From the NCBI GenBank assembly GCA_963822095.1, contig CAWGGS010000022.1, forward strand, positions 1 through 64,000: a stretch of 64,000 nucleotides of DNA. The letters are read 5' to 3'. A model generated the notes under the pieces. The model ran no database searches, was not told the DNA's origin, and was given only the letters and a program-made list of their open reading frames with translations. The translations under genes were made by a program, and so were the position numbers. The DNA comes from CAWGGS01 sp963822095. Lineage in GTDB: Bacteria > Desulfobacterota > Desulfobulbia > Desulfobulbales > Desulfocapsaceae. Of this stretch, positions 41,803 through 50,204 are shown piece after piece (the stretch's first letter is position 1; each line of letters opens with the position of its first letter).

Positions 41803-42930
41803 TCATGACAGTGTCTTCTTGAATCGCGATGCGGCAATGACGAGAAAGGAGAAGGAAAGGGCTGTCTGGGCCAGAATTGCCGGCCAGAGGACCCGGATAC
41901 CGCTACTTTTCATTACAATGCCCCTTAGAATCACCAGATACCAGCGCATCGGGTTGAGCCAGGTGGCATATTGCACCGGCCCCGGCATGTTGGTGATCGG
42001 AAACATGAACCCGCTGAGCATAACACACGGCATTAATATAAGAAAACTGGTTAAAAGCGCCTGTTGTTGGGTGGAGGCGCTGACACTGATAATAAGGGCA
42101 ATTCCCATATTTCCGCAGAGATAGAGGCCCGAGAGGACGTAGAGTAAAAACAGGCTGCCCTTGACATGAACCCCGAAGACGACCAAGGCCACAAGGAGCA
42201 TGATCGTCATCGAGATATACCCGGTTATCATGTAAGGGATGGTCTTGCCGAGGATGAATTCTATCCCTCGTATCGGGGTGACCATGACCTGCTCGATGGT
42301 GCCGATCTCTTTTTCCCGGACAATGCCTATACTGGTGAGCAACATACTGAAAATCAGCAACATGGTGGCAATCAGCGACGGCACATAATAATATTTGCTC
42401 TCCTGGTTGGTGTTGAACCAGGCGCGAGTGACGGTGTCGACCTGGATCGGCGAGGTGGTGATTCCCTTGTTTTCCAGCCGTCTGTCCCTTTGCTTGTTGG
42501 AAAATTCATTGATGATGTTTCCGGCATACCCTTGGGCAATCGCGGTGGAGTTGCTGTCGGTTCCGTCGGTGATGAGCTGGACGTGGGCTGTGCGCTCTTT
42601 CAAAATATCCTGTTCGAAACCTGCAGGAATGTTAAGCACTACCCGGACATCGGCATGGTCGAGCAGCGAGGCGATTCCGGTATCCGAATCGAGGGTGGTC
42701 GTCACCCGGAAATATCGTCCGGCGGTGAAGTCGTCTATCAACTCCCGGGAGGCGGGGGTCTTGTCCATATCAAGAACCGCCATGCGGATATTGGTGACAT
42801 CGGTGGTCAGGGCGAAGGCCATAATGGTCATCTGGATTACCGGAACCCCGAAGATGGCGACCCGCATCCGGGGATCGCGCAGCATCTGCAGAAACTCTTT
42901 GATCAGCATTCTCAGGATACGATGCGCCAT
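41803..42930 (-). CDS. ABC-2 type permease (YbhR-like)
   Basis: A 375-residue inner-membrane protein of the ABC2_membrane_3 type: one N-terminal helix (about 20-42), a large periplasmic loop (about 45-170) and five C-terminal helices. Typical are KEFLQMLRDPRMRVAIFGVPV and REKEIGTIEQVMVTPIRG. It starts 3 bases after the stop of the paired permease, fitting a YbhS/YbhR-like heterodimer that exports cationic drugs. Confidence 0.88.
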   Translation of the reverse strand: MAHRILRMLIKEFLQMLRDPRMRVAIFGVPVIQMTIMAFALTTDVTNIRMAVLDMDKTPASRELIDDFTAGRYFRVTTTLDSDTGIASLLDHADVRVVLNIPAGFEQDILKERTAHVQLITDGTDSNSTAIAQGYAGNIINEFSNKQRDRRLENKGITTSPIQVDTVTRAWFNTNQESKYYYVPSLIATMLLIFSMLLTSIGIVREKEIGTIEQVMVTPIRGIEFILGKTIPYMITGYISMTIMLLVALVVFGVHVKGSLFLLYVLSGLYLCGNMGIALIISVSASTQQQALLTSFLILMPCVMLSGFMFPITNMPGPVQYATWLNPMRWYLVILRGIVMKSSGIRVLWPAILAQTALSFSFLVIAASRFKKTLS

Positions 42931-42933
42931 CGT

Positions 42934-44067
42934 CTACTCCAATTTGAAGCGAAACTTACGGTTTGCAAGCAGTATCATCACCACGGCATAGATGACCAGA
43001 AAAAGGGTGTCGGCCCAGAGGATTTCAAGGCCGATCCCTTTCAGGTAGATGCCTCGAAGGATGGCGATAAAATAGCGGGCGGGAACGATGTAGGTGAGGA
43101 TCTGCAGGGGTACGGGCATGTTCTCGATGGCAAAGACGAAACCGGACAGGATGAGTGTCGGCAAAAAGCCGGCCATGATAGCCGTCTGATTGGCCAGGGT
43201 CTGATTCTTCATCACGATGGAAAGCGTCAGGCCGAAGAAGAGTGCACCGATCAGGAACAGGGAGGCCGTGGCGAACAGCAGTCCGGCATTTCCGACCACC
43301 GGGACGTTGAAAATCCATTTGCCCATGGCAACGGCCAGAGCCACGTCGGAGAGGCCGATGACGAAGTAGGGGACGACCTTGCCGACGATCAGCTCCGGAC
43401 CGCGCAGCGGGGTACTGATCAACTGTTCCATGGTCCCTGTTTCCCATTCCCGGGCAATGGTAACGCTGGTGAGCATCGCGGCAACGACGATCATGACCAG
43501 GGCAATAATTCCAGGGATAAGGACGTCTTGACTGCGAAGATCCGGGTTATACCACGCACGCTGATCGAGTATTACCGGTGGTTTCAGCTCTCCCCGCCCT
43601 TGGCGCATCATGCGTTTGGAGGCCACGTTGCGGGCATAGATCATACCAATATTTGTGGCGTAGCCGGTGGCCAGGCGTGAGGTGTTGGCGTCGGAGCCGT
43701 CCACGATGACCTGGATATTGACGTGTTTTCCGGCCTGCACTTTGGCTGCGAAGTCTCCGGGGATGACCAGGGCTACCATGGCCTTGCCGCTGTCGACGGC
43801 AAACTGCAGATCGTGGTAATTATCGGTAAAACCCACGATGGAGAAATAGGGCGACCCTCGGTAGAGGCTTATTAATTGGCGGCTCTGCGGCGAGTGCGAC
43901 TGGTCCCAGACCATGGTGGGGACGTTTCTAAGATCAAGGGTCAGGGCGTACCCGTACAAGAGGATCATGATCAGCGGAATAGCAAGCGCCAGAGTGAGGC
44001 TCCGCCAGTCCCTGATCACATGGATCGATTCCTTGCGGGCTACCGCTGCCAGACGCCTGAAGTTCAT
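42934..44067 (-). CDS. ABC-2 type permease (YbhS-like)
   Basis: A 377-residue paralogue of the neighbouring permease with the same topology: KESIHVIRDWRSLTLALAIPLIMILLYGYA at the start and AREWETGTMEQLISTPLRGPE before the helix bundle. Its start overlaps the ATPase gene end (44064-44067, ATGA), so translation is coupled. Confidence 0.88.
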   Translation of the reverse strand: MNFRRLAAVARKESIHVIRDWRSLTLALAIPLIMILLYGYALTLDLRNVPTMVWDQSHSPQSRQLISLYRGSPYFSIVGFTDNYHDLQFAVDSGKAMVALVIPGDFAAKVQAGKHVNIQVIVDGSDANTSRLATGYATNIGMIYARNVASKRMMRQGRGELKPPVILDQRAWYNPDLRSQDVLIPGIIALVMIVVAAMLTSVTIAREWETGTMEQLISTPLRGPELIVGKVVPYFVIGLSDVALAVAMGKWIFNVPVVGNAGLLFATASLFLIGALFFGLTLSIVMKNQTLANQTAIMAGFLPTLILSGFVFAIENMPVPLQILTYIVPARYFIAILRGIYLKGIGLEILWADTLFLVIYAVVMILLANRKFRFKLE

Positions 44068-46004
44068 GCCGTCACCTCCCGACCGTTTTCGACTTCTTCG
44101 ATAAGGGAGACGAAGACATCTTCCATACTGGGCTGGATCTTTTCCATGGTCTGGATCGTGATGCCCTTGCTGCCAAGAGTTTTTTCAATAGCTGTCATCG
44201 CCGAGATCGAGTCATTTGTTACGATATGGAGGCCATCGCCGAAGAGCGAGGCGTCTTTGATTTGAGGGAGAGGGGTCAGGATGTCGATGACGTCCTGGGG
44301 GGCCGGGCAACGAAGGGCAATGATCTGTTCCTGCATCATTTGAGTCTTGAGTTCCTGGGGTGATCCCATGGCGATCACTTTACCGCCGAAAATGAGGGCG
44401 ATGCGGTTACAGTATTCTGCTTCCTCCATATAGTGGGTGGTGACGAAGACCGTAATCCCCTGGTCGGCCATGGCATAGATCAGATCCCAAAACCGTCTGC
44501 GGCTCAGTGGGTCAACGCCGCTGGTCGGCTCATCGAGAAAAATGATCGGCGGTTCGTGCAGGATGGCACAGGCCAGGGCCAGACGTTGCTTCCATCCTCC
44601 GCTTAGAATAGAGGTGAGGTTCTTGCGGTGCTCTTTGATGCCTGCCATCTTGAGTGCCCAATCTTTGCGCCTGGCGAGGAGGTCGCCCCTCAGTCCATAG
44701 ATACCTCCGTAGAAATCGATATTCTCCTCGACGGTAAGGTCCTCGTAGAGGGAAAACTTCTGACTCATGTATCCGATATTGAGCTTGATGTCCTCGGCCT
44801 GAGTGCATACATCGAAACCGGCAACGGTACCGCCGCCCTCGCTTGGGGCCAGGAGACCGCAAAGCATCCGGATGGTGGTGCTCTTTCCGGCCCCGTTAGG
44901 ACCCAGGAAGCCGAAGATCTCTCCTCTCGGGACCTCGAAGCTGATGTCATCCACTGCGACAAAGTCTTGGAAGCGGCGGGTCAGATGGTCGACCCGCACC
45001 GCCACGTCGTGGCCTGTTCCCTTCCAGTCGGCAAAGGTCGAGAGGTCGGAATCTTCAGCCGACCTCTCACCGTTGGCTGATCTGTCGTGGTTGCCCAGTA
45101 CACTCATGAAGACGTCTTCAAGCGTCGGGGCGGTTTCCTGGACCTGATCGTAACCGAGACCTGCTTGGTCCAGTTGCTGGATGCATGTCTTTTCGGCGAT
45201 CGCGATATCATCACAGACCAGATGTACCGTATCACCAAAGACATTGACGTCTCCTGTCTGCGGGTCCTGTTGCAGGAATTTGCTGATCTTTCTGGAATCC
45301 CGGCTTCTAATGGAAAGAATTTTGCCGTGCATCAGTTTCTTGATCTCGGACGGGGAACCGAGAGCGATGATTTTGCCATGGTCCATCAGGGCCACCCGGT
45401 CACAGCGTTCGGCCTCGTCGAGATAGGCGGTGGTAACCAGAATCGAGACCTTATCTTTCAGGAGTTTATAGAGAATCCGCCAGAAATCCCTGCGGCTTAC
45501 CGGGTCGACCCCATTGGTCGGCTCATCGAGCAGCAGTACCTTCGGGGTATGGATCAGTGCACAGATTAACTGTAGCTTTTGCTTCATTCCGCCGGAGAGG
45601 TTCCCGGCCCGTCGTTTTTTGAACGGCCGCATGTGGCTGAAATCAAGAAGCTCGTCCACGCGCTTCTGCCGGTTTCTTCTGGGCACACCGTAGAGATCGG
45701 CGTAAAATTCGATATTCTCGCTCACTGTCAGGTCCTGATACAGGCCGAATTTCTGGCTCATATAGGCCAGGTGATCCTTTACCGAGGCCGAGGCCGTGGC
45801 AACATCGAAACCGGCGATTTGTCCGGTTCCCGAGGTCGGGTCCATAATTGAGGCCAGCATCCTGAGTGTTGTGGTCTTTCCGGCGCCGTCTGGCCCCACC
45901 AGGCCGAAGATTTCTCCGGTATGGACCTCAAAACTCAAGCCGTCAACGGCGGTGAGATCATTGAAGCACTTGGTAAGGTTGTGTGCCAGAATTGCTGGTG
46001 ACAT
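44064..46004 (-). CDS. Duplicated ABC transporter ATPase (YbhF-like)
   Basis: A 646-residue protein with two complete nucleotide-binding domains. Domain 1 (about 1-310) has Walker A GPDGAGKTT at 37-45, signature LSGGMKQKL and Walker B VLLLDEPTNGVD. Domain 2 (about 330-640) has GPNGAGKST, LSGGWKQRL and IIFLDEPTSGVD. A charged linker (ANGERSAEDSDLS) joins them. It powers the permease pair. The gene starts 13 bases after hlyD. Confidence 0.9.
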   Translation of the reverse strand: MSPAILAHNLTKCFNDLTAVDGLSFEVHTGEIFGLVGPDGAGKTTTLRMLASIMDPTSGTGQIAGFDVATASASVKDHLAYMSQKFGLYQDLTVSENIEFYADLYGVPRRNRQKRVDELLDFSHMRPFKKRRAGNLSGGMKQKLQLICALIHTPKVLLLDEPTNGVDPVSRRDFWRILYKLLKDKVSILVTTAYLDEAERCDRVALMDHGKIIALGSPSEIKKLMHGKILSIRSRDSRKISKFLQQDPQTGDVNVFGDTVHLVCDDIAIAEKTCIQQLDQAGLGYDQVQETAPTLEDVFMSVLGNHDRSANGERSAEDSDLSTFADWKGTGHDVAVRVDHLTRRFQDFVAVDDISFEVPRGEIFGFLGPNGAGKSTTIRMLCGLLAPSEGGGTVAGFDVCTQAEDIKLNIGYMSQKFSLYEDLTVEENIDFYGGIYGLRGDLLARRKDWALKMAGIKEHRKNLTSILSGGWKQRLALACAILHEPPIIFLDEPTSGVDPLSRRRFWDLIYAMADQGITVFVTTHYMEEAEYCNRIALIFGGKVIAMGSPQELKTQMMQEQIIALRCPAPQDVIDILTPLPQIKDASLFGDGLHIVTNDSISAMTAIEKTLGSKGITIQTMEKIQPSMEDVFVSLIEEVENGREVTA

Positions 46005-46017
46005 CAGTGACCTTTGC

Positions 46018-47049
46018 CTAGTCTTTTGTTAGATCAATCGAGGCATCGGCCGGCATGCCTGGTTTCAACTCTCCCTTGGGATTGTCGAGCTGGATCTTGA
46101 TTCTGTACATGAGTTTGACCCGTTCCTCGAAGGTTTGAACGGCCTTGGGGGTGAATTCCGCCTGATCCGAGATGAAGATGATGCTCCCTGGGTAGGCTTT
46201 ATCCGGATAGGAATCGGTTTTGACTTCGGCCTGTTGTTTGAGTCGTATCCGCCCCAGGTCTTCCTCCTGGATGTAGGCTCGCAGCCAGGGGTGTTTCGTG
46301 TCGCCTATGGTGACAACGGGAGAGGCTGGGTTGAGATATTCTCCCGGTTCGGCTGCCTTGCTGAGCACCACACCGTCCATGGGAGAGTAGAGCGAGGTGT
46401 ATTTTTCCAATTGTTGGGCCTGTTTCAAGGCCTCCTCAGCGACACGGACCTGGGCCTTTGCCTGGGCGATTGTCTCTTTTCGGGCGCCGGCTTCCAGAAG
46501 GCTCAGTCGTTCTCGGGCACTTTTGACTCCGGCCCTGGCCTCTGTCCTGTTGTTTTGAGCTGAAATATACCGGGTATTGTACTGATCATATTCCTTTTTG
46601 CTTATTCCTCCTTGTTTTAAAAGGGCTTGGTACCGTTTGAAATCTACTTGGGCCTGGGCCAGCTGTACTGAAGTGGTTTTTTCCGCGGCAAGGGCTCTGC
46701 TCAGTTGGGCTTTCGCGTTTTCAATCTCCTGGCTTCTGCTTCCGGCTTCAATTTCGGCCAGGCGAGCTGTGGCCAGGCTCAGGGAAGCCTCGGCCCTGGC
46801 CACAGCCAGGGCCTGATCTGTCTTATCAAGGGTGGCGAGCAGTTGACCTGTGGTCACAGTATCCCCTTCATCGACCAGCCGTTTTTCCAACCGTCCCGGG
46901 ATTCGAAAACTCATCTGGGCCTCATTGACCTCTATATTTCCCGAAACGGTGATGAGGGAGGTGTCTTTTTGATCGCGAAAAGAATAATATCCGACTATTC
47001 CGATGATGATCACAACCAGCGGGATAATGAATCGTAGCCGTTTTTTCAT
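46018..47049 (-). CDS. HlyD/YbhG-like periplasmic adaptor
   Basis: A 343-residue membrane-fusion protein: N-terminal anchor helix (about 5-23), lipoyl-like half motifs (VSGNIEVNEAQMSFRIPGRLEK and YSPMDGVVLSKAAEPGEYL), a long alpha-hairpin coiled coil (about 75-205) and a beta-barrel domain ending in KPGMPADASI. It bridges the ABC pump and TolC. It overlaps the regulator gene by ATGA. Confidence 0.9.
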   Translation of the reverse strand: MKKRLRFIIPLVVIIIGIVGYYSFRDQKDTSLITVSGNIEVNEAQMSFRIPGRLEKRLVDEGDTVTTGQLLATLDKTDQALAVARAEASLSLATARLAEIEAGSRSQEIENAKAQLSRALAAEKTTSVQLAQAQVDFKRYQALLKQGGISKKEYDQYNTRYISAQNNRTEARAGVKSARERLSLLEAGARKETIAQAKAQVRVAEEALKQAQQLEKYTSLYSPMDGVVLSKAAEPGEYLNPASPVVTIGDTKHPWLRAYIQEEDLGRIRLKQQAEVKTDSYPDKAYPGSIIFISDQAEFTPKAVQTFEERVKLMYRIKIQLDNPKGELKPGMPADASIDLTKD

Positions 47050-47702
47050 GACTTCTCCTTGTGGTTCTCTTTGATCTGCATGAGACCTCCCAAAGAAAAT
47101 TGCCAGACAAAGTGGGCGACTTTTTCGATATTCTCTTCGGTCGGGTCGGAGTGTTTGGTAATTCGTTTAATGACCGGGGCTCCAAGGGCATAATAGATGC
47201 ATTGGCCGATGATACTCAGGCAACAGGAGGCCACGATTTCCGGAGACGTATTATAGCCGAGGATTTCCTCGATAATGCCCATGAGTATCCTTTTCTGCGG
47301 TCGGATGTATTTTTCAATGATGGATTCGAAGGAGGGGGTTGGTTCGAGAAATTCCTTGGCAATTAATCTCTTTGGGCCCGAGAGTCCCGCCCAGCCGTCG
47401 TTGCTGAGCAGTCTGTGAAGCATCCCTCGAATGAAGGCTTTGAGTCTATCCTGGGGTACTGTCGACTCTCCCAGCCCCATGTCCGCCGGGAATCTGGAAA
47501 AGCCTGTACTGAAAAGATTTTCCAGAACAGCGGCATACAGTCCTTCCTTGTCCCTGAAATGATAATTGATGGCTGCAACATTCGCATCCGCGGCCTCGGC
47601 AATACGCCGGATGGTGGCCGACTTGAAACCTTCATTGCCGAATATTTCGGCCGCCGAATCCAGAATCCTCTCCGGTGTCGTCGGAGTTGATTGGTTGGCC
47701 AT
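47046..47702 (-). CDS. cecR: TetR family regulator of the efflux operon (CecR-like)
   Basis: A 218-residue repressor. The N-terminal TetR helix-turn-helix is at about 8-55 (RILDSAAEIFGNEGFKSATIRRIAEAADANVAAINYHF), with a C-terminal ligand domain of the DUF1956/CecR type. Gene order regulator-hlyD-ATPase-permease-permease matches E. coli cecR-ybhGFSR, here with tolC added. It probably represses its own operon through the palindrome in the promoter just upstream. A GGAGGAG site precedes the start. Confidence 0.85.
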   Translation of the reverse strand: MANQSTPTTPERILDSAAEIFGNEGFKSATIRRIAEAADANVAAINYHFRDKEGLYAAVLENLFSTGFSRFPADMGLGESTVPQDRLKAFIRGMLHRLLSNDGWAGLSGPKRLIAKEFLEPTPSFESIIEKYIRPQKRILMGIIEEILGYNTSPEIVASCCLSIIGQCIYYALGAPVIKRITKHSDPTEENIEKVAHFVWQFSLGGLMQIKENHKEKS

Positions 47703-47736
47703 GTCTCCTCCTCTAAAAACACTTGATTAAAACAGA

Positions 47737-47765
47737 CGTGTAAAACAAATGTTTGAATCTGTCAA
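47737..47765 (-). promoter_or_regulatory. Promoter and candidate TetR operator of the efflux operon
   Basis: Minus strand TTGACA (47765-47760), 17 bases, TACACG (47742-47737). The spacer holds the palindrome AAACATTTGTTT (47754-47743). An operator between -35 and -10 would give tight autorepression. The rest of the gap to eno (47766-48133) has no gene; it contains AAGGAGAAGAAGAGG near 47961 and a CCCCGGGGTTTT hairpin edge near 47996. Confidence 0.55.
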
Positions 47766-48133
47766 GAAAATACGCGCTCCTATGATATGGCAAGGCGGAT
47801 TGAGCTCAACCCGGCAGATCTTCTTTTTTGTATGTTAGTAATAGCTTGATATATTAGAAAATACATGACACATGATCAGAGGGGTGAGCCTCTATACACG
47901 AAAATAAAGCTTTTCAAAGCGACTGGATTTGAATCAATAAAAACCCCACCCTACAAATTAAGGAGAAGAAGAGGTATACTTAATAAGGTAACTTCCCCGG
48001 GGTTTTGATCGGCTCGATGCCAGGAGAGGAACGGAAAGTTTTGTGCTGTTTGGTCACCGGTCTCCATGGGGAATGCATACAGAGGAGACGTCCTAGACAT
48101 AATGACTTAATTACGCGTTAAGGAGTGAGACCC

Positions 48134-49402
48134 ATGAAGATTTCAGCAATTCGGGCAATGGAGATATTAGATTCACGAGGCAATCCGACGGTTCGTGTAT
48201 TCGTAGAGCTCGATGACGGGATTACATCCGCGGCATCTGTTCCATCCGGGGCCAGCACAGGCGAGCATGAAGCCCTGGAGCTTCGGGACGGTGATAAAAA
48301 CCGATACTCCGGAAAGGGGGTGTTGCGAGCGGTCGCCAATGTCAACAACAAGATCGGCCCGGAACTGATTGGGATGGATGTCACCCGCCAGAGAGATATC
48401 GACGGACGGATGATCGAGATGGATGCAACCGACAACAAGTCTGCCTTGGGGGCTAATGCGATCCTCGGGGTGTCGATGGCCGTGGCCAAGGCAGCGGCAC
48501 GTACCTGCGGGTTGCCACTTTATCGTTATCTGGGAGGAGCGGGGGCGACAAGGATTCCGGTACCGGCCATGAATATTATAAATGGTGGTGAGCATGCCGA
48601 TAATAGTGTTGACATTCAGGAATTTATGGCCGTTCCTCTGGGAGCCCCGACCTTTTCTGAAGGATTGCGCTATGTGGCGGAGACCTTCCATGTCTTGAAA
48701 AAGATCTTGAAATCTCTCAACTTGGCGACCAGCGTCGGCGATGAAGGGGGGTTTGCCCCGAACCTTGAGAGCAATGAGGCAGCCCTTGAGATTATCATTG
48801 AGGCCATCGAACAGGCCGGGTATCGTCCAGGCCTGGACATAGGGATTGCCCTGGATAGTGCGGCCAGTTCATTTGCCACGGATACGCCGGGCCAATATAA
48901 CCTGATCTGGTCGGGTGACGGCGAGAAGACTTCCGCCGATCTCATCACCCTCAGTGAGAAGTGGGTCGGCAAATATCCCATCGTTTCCTGGGAGGATCCG
49001 CTGGCTGAGAATGACTGGGAGGGTTTCAAGGAAATCACCGAGCGCCTGGGGGATCGGATCGACATCGTAGGAGATGATATCTTCGTGACCAATACGCAAT
49101 ACATCGCTCGGGGAATCAGGGAAAAGTCTGCCAATTCAGCCTTGATCAAACTGAACCAGATCGGTTCGGTATCGGAGACCATTGACGCGGTGCGCATGTG
49201 CCGAGATGCCGGTTGGCGTTATTTCCTTTCCCATCGATCCGGTGAAACCGAGGATACCTTTCTTGCGGATTTTGCAGTAGCCATGGATGGAGGCCAGTTG
49301 AAAACCGGCTCGGCCAGCAGGAGTGAGAGAATAGCAAAATATAACCGGCTGTTGGAGATTGAATTGGAACTAGGCTCGCGAGCGCTGTACTATTGGAAAT
49401 AG
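48134..49402 (+). CDS. eno: Enolase
   Basis: A 422-residue glycolytic enzyme converting 2-phosphoglycerate to phosphoenolpyruvate. All key segments are present: EILDSRGNPTVRV, PSGASTGEHEA, NTMxI-type NIINGGEHADN, SWEDPLAENDW, VGDDIFVTN, LIKLNQIGSVSET and SHRSGETEDT. Length is normal. The ATG at 48134 follows AGGAGTGAG; a GTG three codons upstream lies inside that ribosome site. It stands alone. Confidence 0.97.
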   Translation: MKISAIRAMEILDSRGNPTVRVFVELDDGITSAASVPSGASTGEHEALELRDGDKNRYSGKGVLRAVANVNNKIGPELIGMDVTRQRDIDGRMIEMDATDNKSALGANAILGVSMAVAKAAARTCGLPLYRYLGGAGATRIPVPAMNIINGGEHADNSVDIQEFMAVPLGAPTFSEGLRYVAETFHVLKKILKSLNLATSVGDEGGFAPNLESNEAALEIIIEAIEQAGYRPGLDIGIALDSAASSFATDTPGQYNLIWSGDGEKTSADLITLSEKWVGKYPIVSWEDPLAENDWEGFKEITERLGDRIDIVGDDIFVTNTQYIARGIREKSANSALIKLNQIGSVSETIDAVRMCRDAGWRYFLSHRSGETEDTFLADFAVAMDGGQLKTGSASRSERIAKYNRLLEIELELGSRALYYWK

Positions 49403-49687
49403 GCAACCGCGCCGTATCTCAAAATTTTACCAGGGATAACGGTTGATCAAAAACCTTGTCCCAGGTTTTCCTGGGGAGCTTAAATACAACGTAGGGTTGT
49501 TCCTGCTACCCCCCAAGCTTCTTCTGACCACTCTTTAGATCGTACTCCCGGTACGATTCACAGGATCGTTTTACCTGGTCCGATGGATTTTTTTCCCCCT
49601 CATACGGTATATCCTGTTCTCTGTATTGACAGATCAGATTGATACGTATACCATGGATCAACACGTATCATTTCCGGGGGTATTGCC

Positions 49688-50065
49688 ATGACCAAAAAGG
49701 TGACAGTCAGTATACCTGATCTCCTTCATGAAAAAATGGAGAAATGGAGAAGATCATTCAATTTATCAAAAATGTTTCAGGATGCCATCACCGAGGCCAT
49801 CCAACGCAAGGAGGATTTTCAAAAGAGGATTCAGCAAGATTTGGATCTCTGTGAGATAATCGACAGGCTCAAGCGGGAAAAGGAACATTCGCAAGGTGGA
49901 TACTACGATGAAGGACGGCTAGACGGAATTGCCTGGGCCAAAAATGCCCATTATGATGATATTCAGTATGCCCTGGGACTGGAGGATTTTGATACTGTCT
50001 TCAGAGATGATGTTCTGGGGGAATACTTTGATGGAGAGAATAAACAAAATAAAACAAAAGGATAA
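49688..50065 (+). CDS. Ribbon-helix-helix (CopG-like) protein
   Basis: A 125-residue protein whose first 45 residues form a ribbon-helix-helix: TKKVTVSIPDLLHEKMEKW, NLSKMFQDAITEAIQ. A coiled, charged region (about 45-75) and an acidic tail with YYDEGRLDGIAWAK follow. It may be a DNA-binding antitoxin or regulator. The overlapping frame at 50031 continues with a plausible C-terminal part, so the stop at 50065 may be premature. GGGGG precedes the ATG weakly. Confidence 0.65.
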   Translation: MTKKVTVSIPDLLHEKMEKWRRSFNLSKMFQDAITEAIQRKEDFQKRIQQDLDLCEIIDRLKREKEHSQGGYYDEGRLDGIAWAKNAHYDDIQYALGLEDFDTVFRDDVLGEYFDGENKQNKTKG

Positions 50066-50162
50066 ACGTCTGGAAAGTCTTGACGAATATATCGGGATAT
50101 ATCTGCAGGGATGGAAAAAAGGACTGTGCGAATTCTGGGAAGAAGTAAAGGAAAAGCTTTGA
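50031..50162 (+). CDS. Small ORF or frameshifted C-terminus of the CopG-like protein
   Basis: A 43-residue frame overlapping the previous gene by 35 bases: RLESLDEYIGIYLQGWKKGLCEFWEEVKEKL. The sequence is amphipathic and protein-like. It ends shortly before the ribosome site of the giant gene at 50205. It may be the true end of the 49688 protein displaced by a frameshift, or a separate small protein. Confidence 0.45.
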   Translation: MERINKIKQKDKRLESLDEYIGIYLQGWKKGLCEFWEEVKEKL

Positions 50163-50204
50163 TTCCCAAGCTCCCTGACAGGGAATATTCAAGAAGGTGA
50201 TACA

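Noticed and set aside
42166..43680. Long open frame (504 codons) on plus, opposite the permeases
   Set aside because: Low-complexity His/Asp/Gly translation typical of antisense to membrane proteins; the minus frames are clear ABC-2 permeases.
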